Source: Bdellovibrionales bacterium (GTDB lineage Bacteria > Bdellovibrionota > Bdellovibrionia > Bdellovibrionales > UBA1609). Taken from it: a stretch of 9,188 nt of DNA. A program made the translations under genes and the position numbers. Within the stretch, counting starts at the first letter, position 1. The number at the start of each line of letters is the position of its first letter. Below the pieces are notes generated by a model. It was not told the DNA's origin. It did no database searches and worked only from the letters and a program-made list of their open reading frames with translations. Positions 1 to 6,023 of the stretch are shown piece by piece. The stretch is taken from assembly GCA_028279085.1 (NCBI GenBank), contig JANQSX010000015.1, positions 1 to 9,188 on the forward strand, given 5' to 3'.

Positions 1-1
1 T

Positions 2-700
2 CCTGACTTGATCCTGCTAGGTAATATCGGTCTTTCCCAACTTATTAAAAGTGAAGTTTCTATTATTGAAGATTTAGTTTCCTCGCTTAAAGCTTCAGCT
101 ATGGTAGTACACACTAACCCTTTGCAGGAAGCTTTGCAGCCGGAAGGTACTCCTCAGTTTAAAGGAGGATTAAAAGCATTAAAGAATCTGTGTGAAAAAC
201 TTTCCGTACCGGTTATTTTAAAAGAAACCGGCTGTGGGTTTTCCAAAAAAACTCTTCATGCTGTATCAGGAATAGGACTTTTTGCTGTAGATATTAGCGG
301 CTACGGAGGGACTCACTGGGGAAGAATTGAAGGAGATAGAACTGATAAAGAACACTTCTTATATGGAGCTTCAGAGGCTTTTAAAAATTGGGGTATTTCC
401 ACAGTGGATTCCCTTCGTTTTACAAAGGAAGTAAACAAAGATTATGAGGTATGGGCTTCGGGGGGTATTCGTAATGGTTGTGACTCTGCCAAGGCTTTAG
501 TGCTGGGAGCCTGTCGTATAGGAATAGCGCGCCCCATTATTCAAGCGGCTTTAAAAGGGGAAAATGAGTTAGATAAAATGATGGCTCGTTTAGAATATGA
601 ATTAAAAATTGCCTTATTTTGCTCTGGATGCAAAAATATAGAAGAAATGTGTTTGTTAAAGCCGGATTTAAAAGGAACAGAGGAAAGCATTGTAGAATAA
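2..700 (+). CDS. fni: Type 2 isopentenyl-diphosphate delta-isomerase, 5'-truncated
   Basis: FMN-dependent isomerase that interconverts IPP and DMAPP in the cytoplasm, the last step of the mevalonate route. The reading frame is open to the left edge (codons from base 2 read P-D-L-I-L-L-G-N-I-G), so the start lies outside the window. About 232 residues of a usual 330-350 are present. Visible family motifs are LLGNIG at the left edge, HTNPLQEALQPEG (QPEG near bases 137-148, metal and substrate site), PVILKETGCG, DISGYGGTHWGRIE, and ASGGIRNG with GGIR at 461-472 (FMN phosphate binding), then GACRIGIARP. This order and spacing match type 2 IDI and not the unrelated type 1 Nudix enzyme. It is followed after 90 bp by HMG-CoA reductase on the same strand, which agrees with the assignment. 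No terminator is visible behind it, so read-through into the next gene is likely. Confidence 0.93.
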   Translation, partial: PDLILLGNIGLSQLIKSEVSIIEDLVSSLKASAMVVHTNPLQEALQPEGTPQFKGGLKALKNLCEKLSVPVILKETGCGFSKKTLHAVSGIGLFAVDISGYGGTHWGRIEGDRTDKEHFLYGASEAFKNWGISTVDSLRFTKEVNKDYEVWASGGIRNGCDSAKALVLGACRIGIARPIIQAALKGENELDKMMARLEYELKIALFCSGCKNIEEMCLLKPDLKGTEESIVE

Positions 701-755
701 AGCAGTTTTATATTTCTTACTCCTAAGTGAATATCCCCTGAAACTGTTACCCTTG

Positions 756-808
756 CCGATTGGAAAAATATAATAGGAGATTTATCAGGTATGACAAGAT
801 CCAATCGG
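756..808 (+). promoter_or_regulatory. Inverted repeat enclosing the HMG-CoA reductase ribosome binding site and start codon
   Basis: Bases 756-764 (CCGATTGGA) are the exact reverse complement of 800-808 (TCCAATCGG). The 35-nt interval between them holds the Shine-Dalgarno AGGAGA (775-780) and the ATG (791-793). In the mRNA this would form a 9-bp stem that presents or constrains the initiation region. The arms and their position are seen directly. Any regulatory role is inference, and a 9-bp match could be chance. Confidence 0.35.
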
Positions 809-2227
809 AAAACAAATAATTCTGTAGGTATAAATAATGATTCTTTGTCTAAAGAGGAGCAAAAAAAAGAACTCTTTAAAGGTTTTTCCCGCTTAACAAT
901 GGCGGAAAGATTTTCCCGCCTGGTGGAAATGGGTGCTCTCACTCAAACAGATATAAAATACCTAAAATCCGGTGGAATAAAAAAAACAGACTTAGCTGAA
1001 AAGTTTATTGAAAATGTGATCGGTTACTTTCAACTTCCTTTAGGAGTAGCTACCAACTTTTGTATTGATGGAAAAAGAAGGGTAATTCCTATGGCTGTGG
1101 AAGAAACTTCTATTATCGCGGCAGCCAGTAAGACAGCCAGGTGGGTGAGTGAATACGGTAATATTAAAACCTCTATTAAAGGATCCGGTGTTATCGGTCA
1201 AATTCAAATAGCTCAAGTGAAAGACTTTGAAAATTTAAAACAAGTTATTCAGAAAAATGAAAAAGAATGGATCAATAGATTACACGAGGAAGTGGTTCCT
1301 TCTATGTATAAAAGAGGAGGGGGTATTGTTGGATTTAAACTTCGTTCTCTCTCTGAAAAGATGGCGGTTATTCATGTCGTAGTGGATACTCGTGATGCTA
1401 TGGGTGCTAATATTGTTAATCAGGTTTGTGAGTACTTAAGGACTTTAATTGAATCAGCCACTAATGAAGATGTATCTGTTTGTATTGTCTCTAATTTATC
1501 TGATAGTTGTTTGGTTAGAGCGGAAGTGATGATGTCGGGTTTGGATCAGGAATTGATGCAAAAGATTGAGCAAGCATCTTTATTTGCTGAGACGGATCCT
1601 TATCGGGCCGCTACTAGCAACAAAGGGGTAATGAACGGTATTGATGCTATTTTAATCGCAACAGGAAATGACTGGAGAGCGGTATCTGCCGGTGTACACG
1701 CTTATTCCGCTCGTGAAGGAAGGTATCAATCCATTACAAAATGGAGAGTAAAAGCTGGTAAGCTTTATGGTTTTTTTGAAGCTCCTTTGATGGTGGGTAC
1801 TGTGGGGGGTATGACCCGTTTGCATCCTACAGCTAAAATGTGTTTGAAGATGTTAGGAGCAAAAGATGCGCACTCTTTAGCCCGTACTTGTGCGGCAGTT
1901 GGGTTGGTGCAAAATTTAGGTGCTTTACGTGCATTGACCACTGTGGGCATTATTGAAGGACACATGAAATTGCATATTCAAAATCTTACTTTAGGAGCGG
2001 GAGCAAAGGGTTGGGAGATTCCTGTTATCCAAAAACATTTGGAAATTATATTTGGTTTTAAAAATCGCATTTCTCTATCTCAAGCGGTGGAAGCGCTTAG
2101 AGTATTAAGAAAGGAAACAGCCAATCATATAGAAGTTCTTAAAAAAATCAGAGATAAACATCAACAACAGGCTCTGGTGGCTTTAAAAGGGATTAAAGCC
2201 AAGCATAAAAAATGGATGGATAGATAA
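791..2227 (+). CDS. mvaA: Hydroxymethylglutaryl-CoA reductase, class II (bacterial type)
   Basis: Interconverts HMG-CoA and mevalonate using a nicotinamide cofactor, the committed step of the mevalonate pathway; cytoplasmic and soluble. The 478-aa product is somewhat longer than the roughly 430 aa of Pseudomonas mevalonii HMGR, owing to a charged N-terminal extension and a Lys-rich C-terminal tail. The catalytic set known from the family is present: Glu in VEETSIIAAAS (E104/E105), Lys in SNKGVMNG (K278), Asp in ATGNDWRA (D294) and the general-acid His in EGHMKLH (H391). The cofactor-site motif DTRDAMGAN is at 199-207. The start at 791 is supported by AGGAGA ten bases upstream. In class II enzymes the direction (synthesis or degradation) and NADH/NADPH preference cannot be read from these motifs. 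Neighbouring isomerase and kinase genes argue for biosynthesis. A 9-bp inverted repeat brackets the initiation region. Confidence 0.95.
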   Translation: MTRSNRKTNNSVGINNDSLSKEEQKKELFKGFSRLTMAERFSRLVEMGALTQTDIKYLKSGGIKKTDLAEKFIENVIGYFQLPLGVATNFCIDGKRRVIPMAVEETSIIAAASKTARWVSEYGNIKTSIKGSGVIGQIQIAQVKDFENLKQVIQKNEKEWINRLHEEVVPSMYKRGGGIVGFKLRSLSEKMAVIHVVVDTRDAMGANIVNQVCEYLRTLIESATNEDVSVCIVSNLSDSCLVRAEVMMSGLDQELMQKIEQASLFAETDPYRAATSNKGVMNGIDAILIATGNDWRAVSAGVHAYSAREGRYQSITKWRVKAGKLYGFFEAPLMVGTVGGMTRLHPTAKMCLKMLGAKDAHSLARTCAAVGLVQNLGALRALTTVGIIEGHMKLHIQNLTLGAGAKGWEIPVIQKHLEIIFGFKNRISLSQAVEALRVLRKETANHIEVLKKIRDKHQQQALVALKGIKAKHKKWMDR

Positions 2228-2269
2228 AAAGTCTAAATCAATTAAACGTGGAGGATAGAGGAGACTTTT
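2227..2269 (+). repeat. Inverted repeat between HMG-CoA reductase and kinase genes
   Basis: AAAAGTCT at 2227-2234 is the reverse complement of AGACTTTT at 2262-2269, with a 27-nt purine-rich loop. The left arm begins in the stop codon of mvaA and the right arm ends 20 bases before the kinase ATG. The stem is AT-rich, with only T4 at its 3' end, so it is a poor terminator. It could act as an mRNA-processing or translational-coupling structure, or be chance. Confidence 0.25.
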
Positions 2270-2289
2270 GACAATATCCTTTATGTAAA

Positions 2290-3222
2290 ATGGCATATAA
2301 TATTTCTTTTCCTGGAAAAACTTTTCTTATTGGTGAATATGCTGTTTTGGAAAAAGCTCCTGCTGTTTTAGTTAATACTAAACCTCGGTTTTATTTTTTT
2401 GTTACATCCGGAAAATGCACAAATTTTTTTCATTCGGAAAGCCCCGCCGGTCAATGGCTAAAAAGATACCCGTCAGTCAGTCAATCTTACCATATCGAAT
2501 CATGGGACCCTCATTTTGGTAAAGGAGGGTTTGGTTTATCCAGTGCTCAGTTTAATCTAGCCTATTTATTATGGTGGATTTTGAAGGGAGAATCACCGGA
2601 GAAGATTAATTTATTAAAGATGTGGGAAGATTATGGAAGTTTAAAGTTTCCAGGACAAAAACCTTCAGGAGTGGATATTATTTCTCAATGGATGGGAGAG
2701 TTGTGTTTATTTACTCCTAATCCTTTTTATGCTTGTTCTATACAGTGGCCTTTCCCGGATTTGGACTTTTTTCTTATTCGTACAGGGATAAAGTTAAGTA
2801 CATGGGAACACCTTAATCAAATACAAGTTGGAAAAAAGTTTTCTGCTCTTTCTGATTTAGCGGAAAAAGCTTTTACCTATGTAAAAAACTCTAATACAGA
2901 AGCTTTTGTTGCCACTTTAAAAGAATATGCTAATTGTTTGGAACAACAAAATCTGGTGCATCAAAAAACTTTGTTTTTTTTAAATGAAATTAAAAAGGTA
3001 AAATTGATAGTTGCAGCTAAAGGTTGTGGCGCTTTAGGTGCAGAAGTGATAGCTGTTTTTTTTCACCCAAAAGATAAACAAACAGTAAGAGATATTTTAG
3101 CGCAGACTGAATTTGGAAAGTCTTCACATGAAGATAATGTAGCAGATGAAAACATAATGGCTGATTCCAGTCATTTGTCTCAAGGTATGATGATTCATCA
3201 ATCGGTAGACTTTCACTCTTAA
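2290..3222 (+). CDS. GHMP-family kinase, probable mevalonate or phosphomevalonate kinase
   Basis: Soluble ATP-dependent small-molecule kinase of the GHMP superfamily, 310 aa, a normal length for mevalonate-pathway kinases. Motif 1 is SFPGKTFLIGEYAVL (6-20), typical of the mevalonate/phosphomevalonate kinase branch. Motif 2, the phosphate-binding loop, is GGFGLSSAQ (79-87), a variant of the usual GLGSSAA. KPSGVDIISQW (124-134) holds the putative catalytic Asp (D129) found in mevalonate-type kinases. Motif 3 near the C terminus is AAKGCGALGAEV (242-253). Its place downstream of isomerase and HMG-CoA reductase genes makes a mevalonate-pathway substrate likely, but whether this is mevalonate or phosphomevalonate cannot be decided by eye. 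The ATG is the only suitable start: an in-frame TGA sits at 2269 and motif 1 begins at residue 6. It lacks a normally spaced Shine-Dalgarno; the nearest, AGGAG at 2259-2263, is 26 bases away. Confidence 0.85.
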   Translation: MAYNISFPGKTFLIGEYAVLEKAPAVLVNTKPRFYFFVTSGKCTNFFHSESPAGQWLKRYPSVSQSYHIESWDPHFGKGGFGLSSAQFNLAYLLWWILKGESPEKINLLKMWEDYGSLKFPGQKPSGVDIISQWMGELCLFTPNPFYACSIQWPFPDLDFFLIRTGIKLSTWEHLNQIQVGKKFSALSDLAEKAFTYVKNSNTEAFVATLKEYANCLEQQNLVHQKTLFFLNEIKKVKLIVAAKGCGALGAEVIAVFFHPKDKQTVRDILAQTEFGKSSHEDNVADENIMADSSHLSQGMMIHQSVDFHS

Positions 3223-3269
3223 ACAGGAAAATATGACTGGGGGTCGCGATAAGTTAAAAATATTGAATA

Positions 3270-3464
3270 TTATTTTTTAGGGTGTCTTGTGGATGTATCT
3301 TGTGTGTATCTTATACCGCTGTGTTTACTCCAATCGTATTCTTTGCCATGAGTATAACGGTTTTTCCATTTTTCCCAGGAATCTCCTTTAAGTTGATGGT
3401 TTACATCTCCTTTTTCACTAAAAATATCCGGCTTTTTACCGAATAAAAAACGCAGTAATTTCAT
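3270..3464 (-). CDS. Small basic protein of unknown function (64 aa)
   Basis: The 64-residue reading frame starts MKLLRFLFGKKPDIFSEKG and is rich in Lys, Trp, His and Tyr. It has no membrane segment, signal peptide or metal motif that I recognise. A well-placed Shine-Dalgarno AAGGA (plus-strand 3471-3475) lies six bases before the ATG. A plausible promoter (TTAACA, 16-bp spacer, TATTCT) lies further upstream. These signals and a non-random composition suggest a real gene rather than a chance frame. It converges on the kinase gene with 47 bp between stop codons. I do not recognise the family and assign no function. Confidence 0.55.
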   Translation of the reverse strand: MKLLRFLFGKKPDIFSEKGDVNHQLKGDSWEKWKNRYTHGKEYDWSKHSGIRYTQDTSTRHPKK

Positions 3465-3519
3465 TTTTTATCCTTAGTTTTTTTGGCTTTTATTCTTATT
3501 TTAAAAGCATCTTATTTAT

Positions 3520-3547
3520 AGAATAACATATCAAATAGGATTGTTAA
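3520..3547 (-). promoter_or_regulatory. Candidate sigma70-type promoter for the 64-aa gene
   Basis: On the minus strand, TTAACA (plus 3542-3547) is followed after 16 bases by TATTCT (plus 3520-3525), a fair match to -35 and -10 hexamers. It would give a leader of roughly 45-50 nt before the ATG at 3464. The region is so AT-rich that chance matches are common, so this is tentative. Confidence 0.33.
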
Positions 3548-3693
3548 ATTTTTTTAGAAAATTCTTTTTGTAAATTAAAAAAATCAGTTGCTTTTGAATT
3601 AAAGACTAAAATGAATGGTTATAGTCATCCTTTACCATTCCCTTTGATTCCGGTTGGAAATTTTCCGGAAATTTTGTTTTTAATTTATAATAG

Positions 3694-3715
3694 TATAGTA
3701 AAGCACTTTACTATA
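3694..3715. promoter_or_regulatory. Perfect palindrome, operator-like, upstream of sufE
   Basis: TATAGTAAAG (3694-3703) and CTTTACTATA (3706-3715) are exact reverse complements around a 2-bp centre CA. The right half overlaps a TATAAT hexamer (3712-3717). Another TATAAT at 3686-3691 lies just to the left. Symmetry and position fit a dimeric repressor site over the sufE promoter, about 120 bp before its ATG, but no matching -35 element was found. The palindrome is seen; the role is inferred. Confidence 0.4.
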
Positions 3716-3835
3716 ATTAAGCAATGAACTTATGCATTGATGGAGATTTAATATAGTTCCTGTATGTGATAATTTGCTAAGTATCAAGCCGTGTGTTAAA
3801 AATGAGTTAAGTAGGGGTAGTAAGAGGTTGTTATT

Positions 3836-4273
3836 ATGGATAGAGTGGAAAAAAGAGCTGATGAAATAATTAAAGATTTTACCTGTCTTTCATCCTGGGA
3901 AGAGAAGTATAAAAAAATTATTCAAATAGGGAAAGTGGCTCCTCCTTTAGATGTAAAATATAAAACAAAAGACTGGTTGGTGAAGGGCTGTCAATCGCAG
4001 GTGTGGTTATATGCTAGTAAGGATGAAGAGGGGAGGGTTATTTTTCATGCGGACAGTGATGCACTCATTACAAAAGGATTAGTGTCTTTATTATTACGTT
4101 ATTATTCCGGTCTTTTTCCGGAAGAAATTATAACTCATTCCGTGCCTCCTTTTCTTGAAAAATTAGAACTAAAAAATCATTTAACTCCTACAAGAGTAGG
4201 AGGGCTTTTTAGTATGGTTCGGCAAATTCAATATTATGCACAGGCTTTTTTAGTAAAATCCCGTATCTCATAA
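3836..4273 (+). CDS. sufE: SufE family cysteine desulfuration protein
   Basis: Cytoplasmic partner of the cysteine desulfurase SufS: it accepts persulfide sulfur on a conserved Cys and passes it on for Fe-S cluster assembly. The 145-aa length is typical. The acceptor Cys is C52 in WLVKGCQSQVWL (47-58), the hallmark of the family. DFTCLSSWEEKYKKIIQIGK near the N terminus and a C-terminal segment LTPTRVGGLFSMV (116-128) also match the SufE fold. The start at 3836 is backed by AAGAGG at 3822-3827, eight bases upstream. No sufS or sufBCD gene lies beside it in this window, so it is detached from a SUF operon here. The next gene begins 20 bp after the stop and is probably co-transcribed. Confidence 0.94.
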   Translation: MDRVEKRADEIIKDFTCLSSWEEKYKKIIQIGKVAPPLDVKYKTKDWLVKGCQSQVWLYASKDEEGRVIFHADSDALITKGLVSLLLRYYSGLFPEEIITHSVPPFLEKLELKNHLTPTRVGGLFSMVRQIQYYAQAFLVKSRIS

Positions 4274-4293
4274 AAATAAGTAATGATAAGCTA

Positions 4294-5013
4294 ATGGTTA
4301 AAAAATTATTTTATATATTACTGATTTTATTTCTAGTTACTGTGTATATATATTTCTTTTGTTTTGGTGGAGATCAATATCTTCAACTTTCTTCTATCCA
4401 ATCCTGGAAGGATAAAATTAAAAGTTTTTATTTAATATCTCCTATTGTTATTACCACTATTTATTTTATTTTTTATATTATGGTAACAAGTATCGGACTT
4501 CCAGGAGCGGTTGTTTTAACTTTATTTGGAGGCTTCCTATTTGGCTTGGTAAAGGGAACTATTTTAGCTTCTTTTGCCTCCAGTATAGGGGCGCTTATGG
4601 CTTTCTTACTGACTCGTTTTTTCTTTTTTTCATTTAAAACAAGTTCAGGTAACACAATGACAAGTGAAGGAGGAAGAAAATATTCAAGAATAAAAATAAT
4701 AGAAACTATACAAGACAGAATAAAAACAGAAGGGGCTTGGTATTTATTTACTTTACGGTTAATACCGCTGTTTCCATTTTTTATTATTAATATAGCTATG
4801 GGTTTTACTCCTATAAAAGCTCGTACTTTTTTTTGGATAAGTCAGTTGGGGATGCTTCCGGCTACTATACTTTATGTCAATGCAGGTGTTCAGCTTTCTG
4901 AAATAGAAACTTTGAAAGATATTATGTCTTTTCCTGTTATTATTTCTTTTACCTTATTAGGGTTATTTCCTATTGTTGTTAAAATAATTTTTAAACGGAT
5001 ACGAAGAAAATGA
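4294..5013 (+). CDS. TVP38/TMEM64 family (VTT/DedA-like) inner-membrane protein
   Basis: Polytopic membrane protein of 239 aa. An N-terminal hydrophobic helix (4-24) precedes the VTT domain. The reentrant-loop signature of the family is visible as IGLPGAVVLTLFGGFLFG (67-84), followed by SSIGALMAFLLTR (96-108). The second conserved half has TLRLIPLFPFFIINIAMG (153-170) and FFWISQLGMLPATILYVNAG (179-198). A hydrophobic C-terminal helix (213-232) ends in a basic tail (KRIRRK). Distant relatives act as lipid scramblases or undecaprenyl-phosphate/phospholipid transporters; the substrate of this protein is unknown. The start lacks a strong Shine-Dalgarno, which fits translational coupling to sufE 20 bp upstream, though the two functions have no obvious link. 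Confidence 0.88.
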   Translation: MVKKLFYILLILFLVTVYIYFFCFGGDQYLQLSSIQSWKDKIKSFYLISPIVITTIYFIFYIMVTSIGLPGAVVLTLFGGFLFGLVKGTILASFASSIGALMAFLLTRFFFFSFKTSSGNTMTSEGGRKYSRIKIIETIQDRIKTEGAWYLFTLRLIPLFPFFIINIAMGFTPIKARTFFWISQLGMLPATILYVNAGVQLSEIETLKDIMSFPVIISFTLLGLFPIVVKIIFKRIRRK

Positions 5014-5030
5014 AACCTGCCCTGAGGTTT

Positions 5031-5100
5031 GTCATTCTGAACTTGATTCAGAATCCAGAAGTAGTTTCATACATCCTCTGGATTCCGGTCTTGGCCTGAA
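5031..5100 (+). repeat. Dispersed two-hairpin intergenic repeat, copy 1
   Basis: The left hairpin has arms ATTCTGAA (5034-5041) and TTCAGAAT (5047-5054) around CTTGA. TCCAGA (5054-5059) pairs with TCTGGA (5077-5082) to bracket a core AGTTTCATACAT (5063-5074). A second, decayed hairpin starts at GATTCCGG (5081-5088). The same architecture recurs at 9121-9188 in the opposite orientation, which makes this a repeat family rather than a lone terminator. It lies between the converging membrane-protein and recombinase genes. It may end transcription from both sides, though it lacks a clean T-tract. Confidence 0.7.
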
Positions 5101-5124
5101 TAATAACCTTTACACTAAATAAGA

Positions 5125-6012
5125 TTACTGTGAGCGATTTTTTTGTGAATTAAAAGCAGACAAGGGATGATGTTTTTTAATGGTTTTTTTCAAATGTTTC
5201 TGTTTAACAGAAGTGTATATCTGGGTGGTTTGTATATTGGAATGTCCTAGAAGAAATTGAATACTTCTGAGATCAGCACCATTTTCTAAAAGACCGGTGG
5301 CAAAGCCATGACGAAATTGATGTGGACTTTTCACTTCTTTAAATCCGGCTTTTTTAGACCATAGTGATAACCATCTCCACACATCCACTCTGGAAGGACG
5401 ATGTCCTCTATTGTTGATTAAAACAGAATGGGTATTATTATCTTTTAATAAAGCGGGGCGATATTTTTGAATATATTCGTTTAACTGTATGAAAAGGTCT
5501 TGTGTTAATGGGAGCATTCTTTGTTTTTTTCTTTTTCCTGTTATAACTAATGAATGATCCATTTCATTTACATCTTGTAAATTTAATTGAATAATTTCAC
5601 TAATTCGGCAACCTAAACCGAATAATAAAAGTAAAACAATATGGTTTCTACGAGTTTTATAAATATCCGATACTGTTGCCGCCTTGTATATCTTTTCAAA
5701 CTCTTTTGCTGAGATTAACTTCGGAAGTTCAGATTGCACCGGTACCGGTTTAAGCTGTCGTAATTGAGTCTTTTGACCTTTAGATTCCAAGAAGCGGAAG
5801 TAAGAACGGACACTGCTAATAATGCGGGCTTTAGAACGAGCACTGAAGCCTTTTTTATCAATAAACTCATAGAGAAAGGTAATATCTTTATGCTTCTTTA
5901 GAAAATCACTGTAAAGATGTAGGTCTCTCTTGTAGGCGGATAAAGTGTGCGGGGAACAATGAATTTCCATTTCTTCTAAGAAATTCTTACTTGTGGTGGA
6001 TTTTTTTTTCAT
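5125..6012 (-). CDS. Tyrosine recombinase, XerC/XerD-like
   Basis: Site-specific DNA recombinase of 295 aa, the usual XerC/D length. The N-terminal SAM-like DNA-binding domain spans about 8-78 (SPHTLSAYKRDLHLYSDFL) and the catalytic domain about 98-285. The full catalytic set is seen: R136 in GLGCRISEI, K160 in ITGKRKKQRMLPL, H231 and R234 in SPHQFRHGFAT, H257 in LLGHSNIQTTQIYT, and nucleophile Y266. The C-terminal HPLSAF resembles the HPRA-type tail of Xer proteins. It appears intact. It starts 11 bp after the repeat-bearing lipoprotein gene on the same strand with only a weak, distant Shine-Dalgarno, which suggests translation coupled to that gene. It could be a housekeeping Xer protein or a dedicated recombinase for the lipoprotein locus; sequence alone does not decide. 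A dispersed repeat lies just past its stop codon. Confidence 0.9.
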   Translation of the reverse strand: MKKKSTTSKNFLEEMEIHCSPHTLSAYKRDLHLYSDFLKKHKDITFLYEFIDKKGFSARSKARIISSVRSYFRFLESKGQKTQLRQLKPVPVQSELPKLISAKEFEKIYKAATVSDIYKTRRNHIVLLLLFGLGCRISEIIQLNLQDVNEMDHSLVITGKRKKQRMLPLTQDLFIQLNEYIQKYRPALLKDNNTHSVLINNRGHRPSRVDVWRWLSLWSKKAGFKEVKSPHQFRHGFATGLLENGADLRSIQFLLGHSNIQTTQIYTSVKQKHLKKTIKKHHPLSAFNSQKNRSQ

Positions 6013-6023
6013 GCGAGACTTGG

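Larger units (their letters stand above)
3465..3835. other. 371-bp divergent intergenic region
   Basis: Separates the minus-strand small gene from plus-strand sufE, so it should carry a promoter for each. It is very AT-rich. It holds a candidate minus-strand promoter at 3520-3547 and two short inverted repeats at 3613-3640 (GAATGGT/ACCATTC) and 3648-3670 (TTCCGG/CCGGAA). It also holds a perfect 10-bp-arm palindrome at 3694-3715 with TATAAT-like hexamers at 3686-3691 and 3712-3717. I see no tRNA and no recognisable riboswitch. Confidence 0.6.

Noticed and set aside
541..942. A 133-aa minus-strand frame spanning the isomerase end and HMG-CoA reductase start
   Set aside because: Antisense to two well-supported genes, with no recognisable domain and no ribosome binding site.
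1765..1965. A 66-aa minus-strand frame inside HMG-CoA reductase
   Set aside because: Antisense shadow of the conserved catalytic region of mvaA.
4473..4655. A 60-aa minus-strand frame inside the VTT-domain gene
   Set aside because: Basic, Pro/Lys-rich product that is the antisense of a membrane-protein sequence; no independent signals.
5031..5100. Hairpin considered as a simple rho-independent terminator or as the recombinase attachment site
   Set aside because: No T-tract follows the stem, and related copies lie at 9046 and 9121, so a dispersed repeat is the better description. There is no evidence of strand exchange here.
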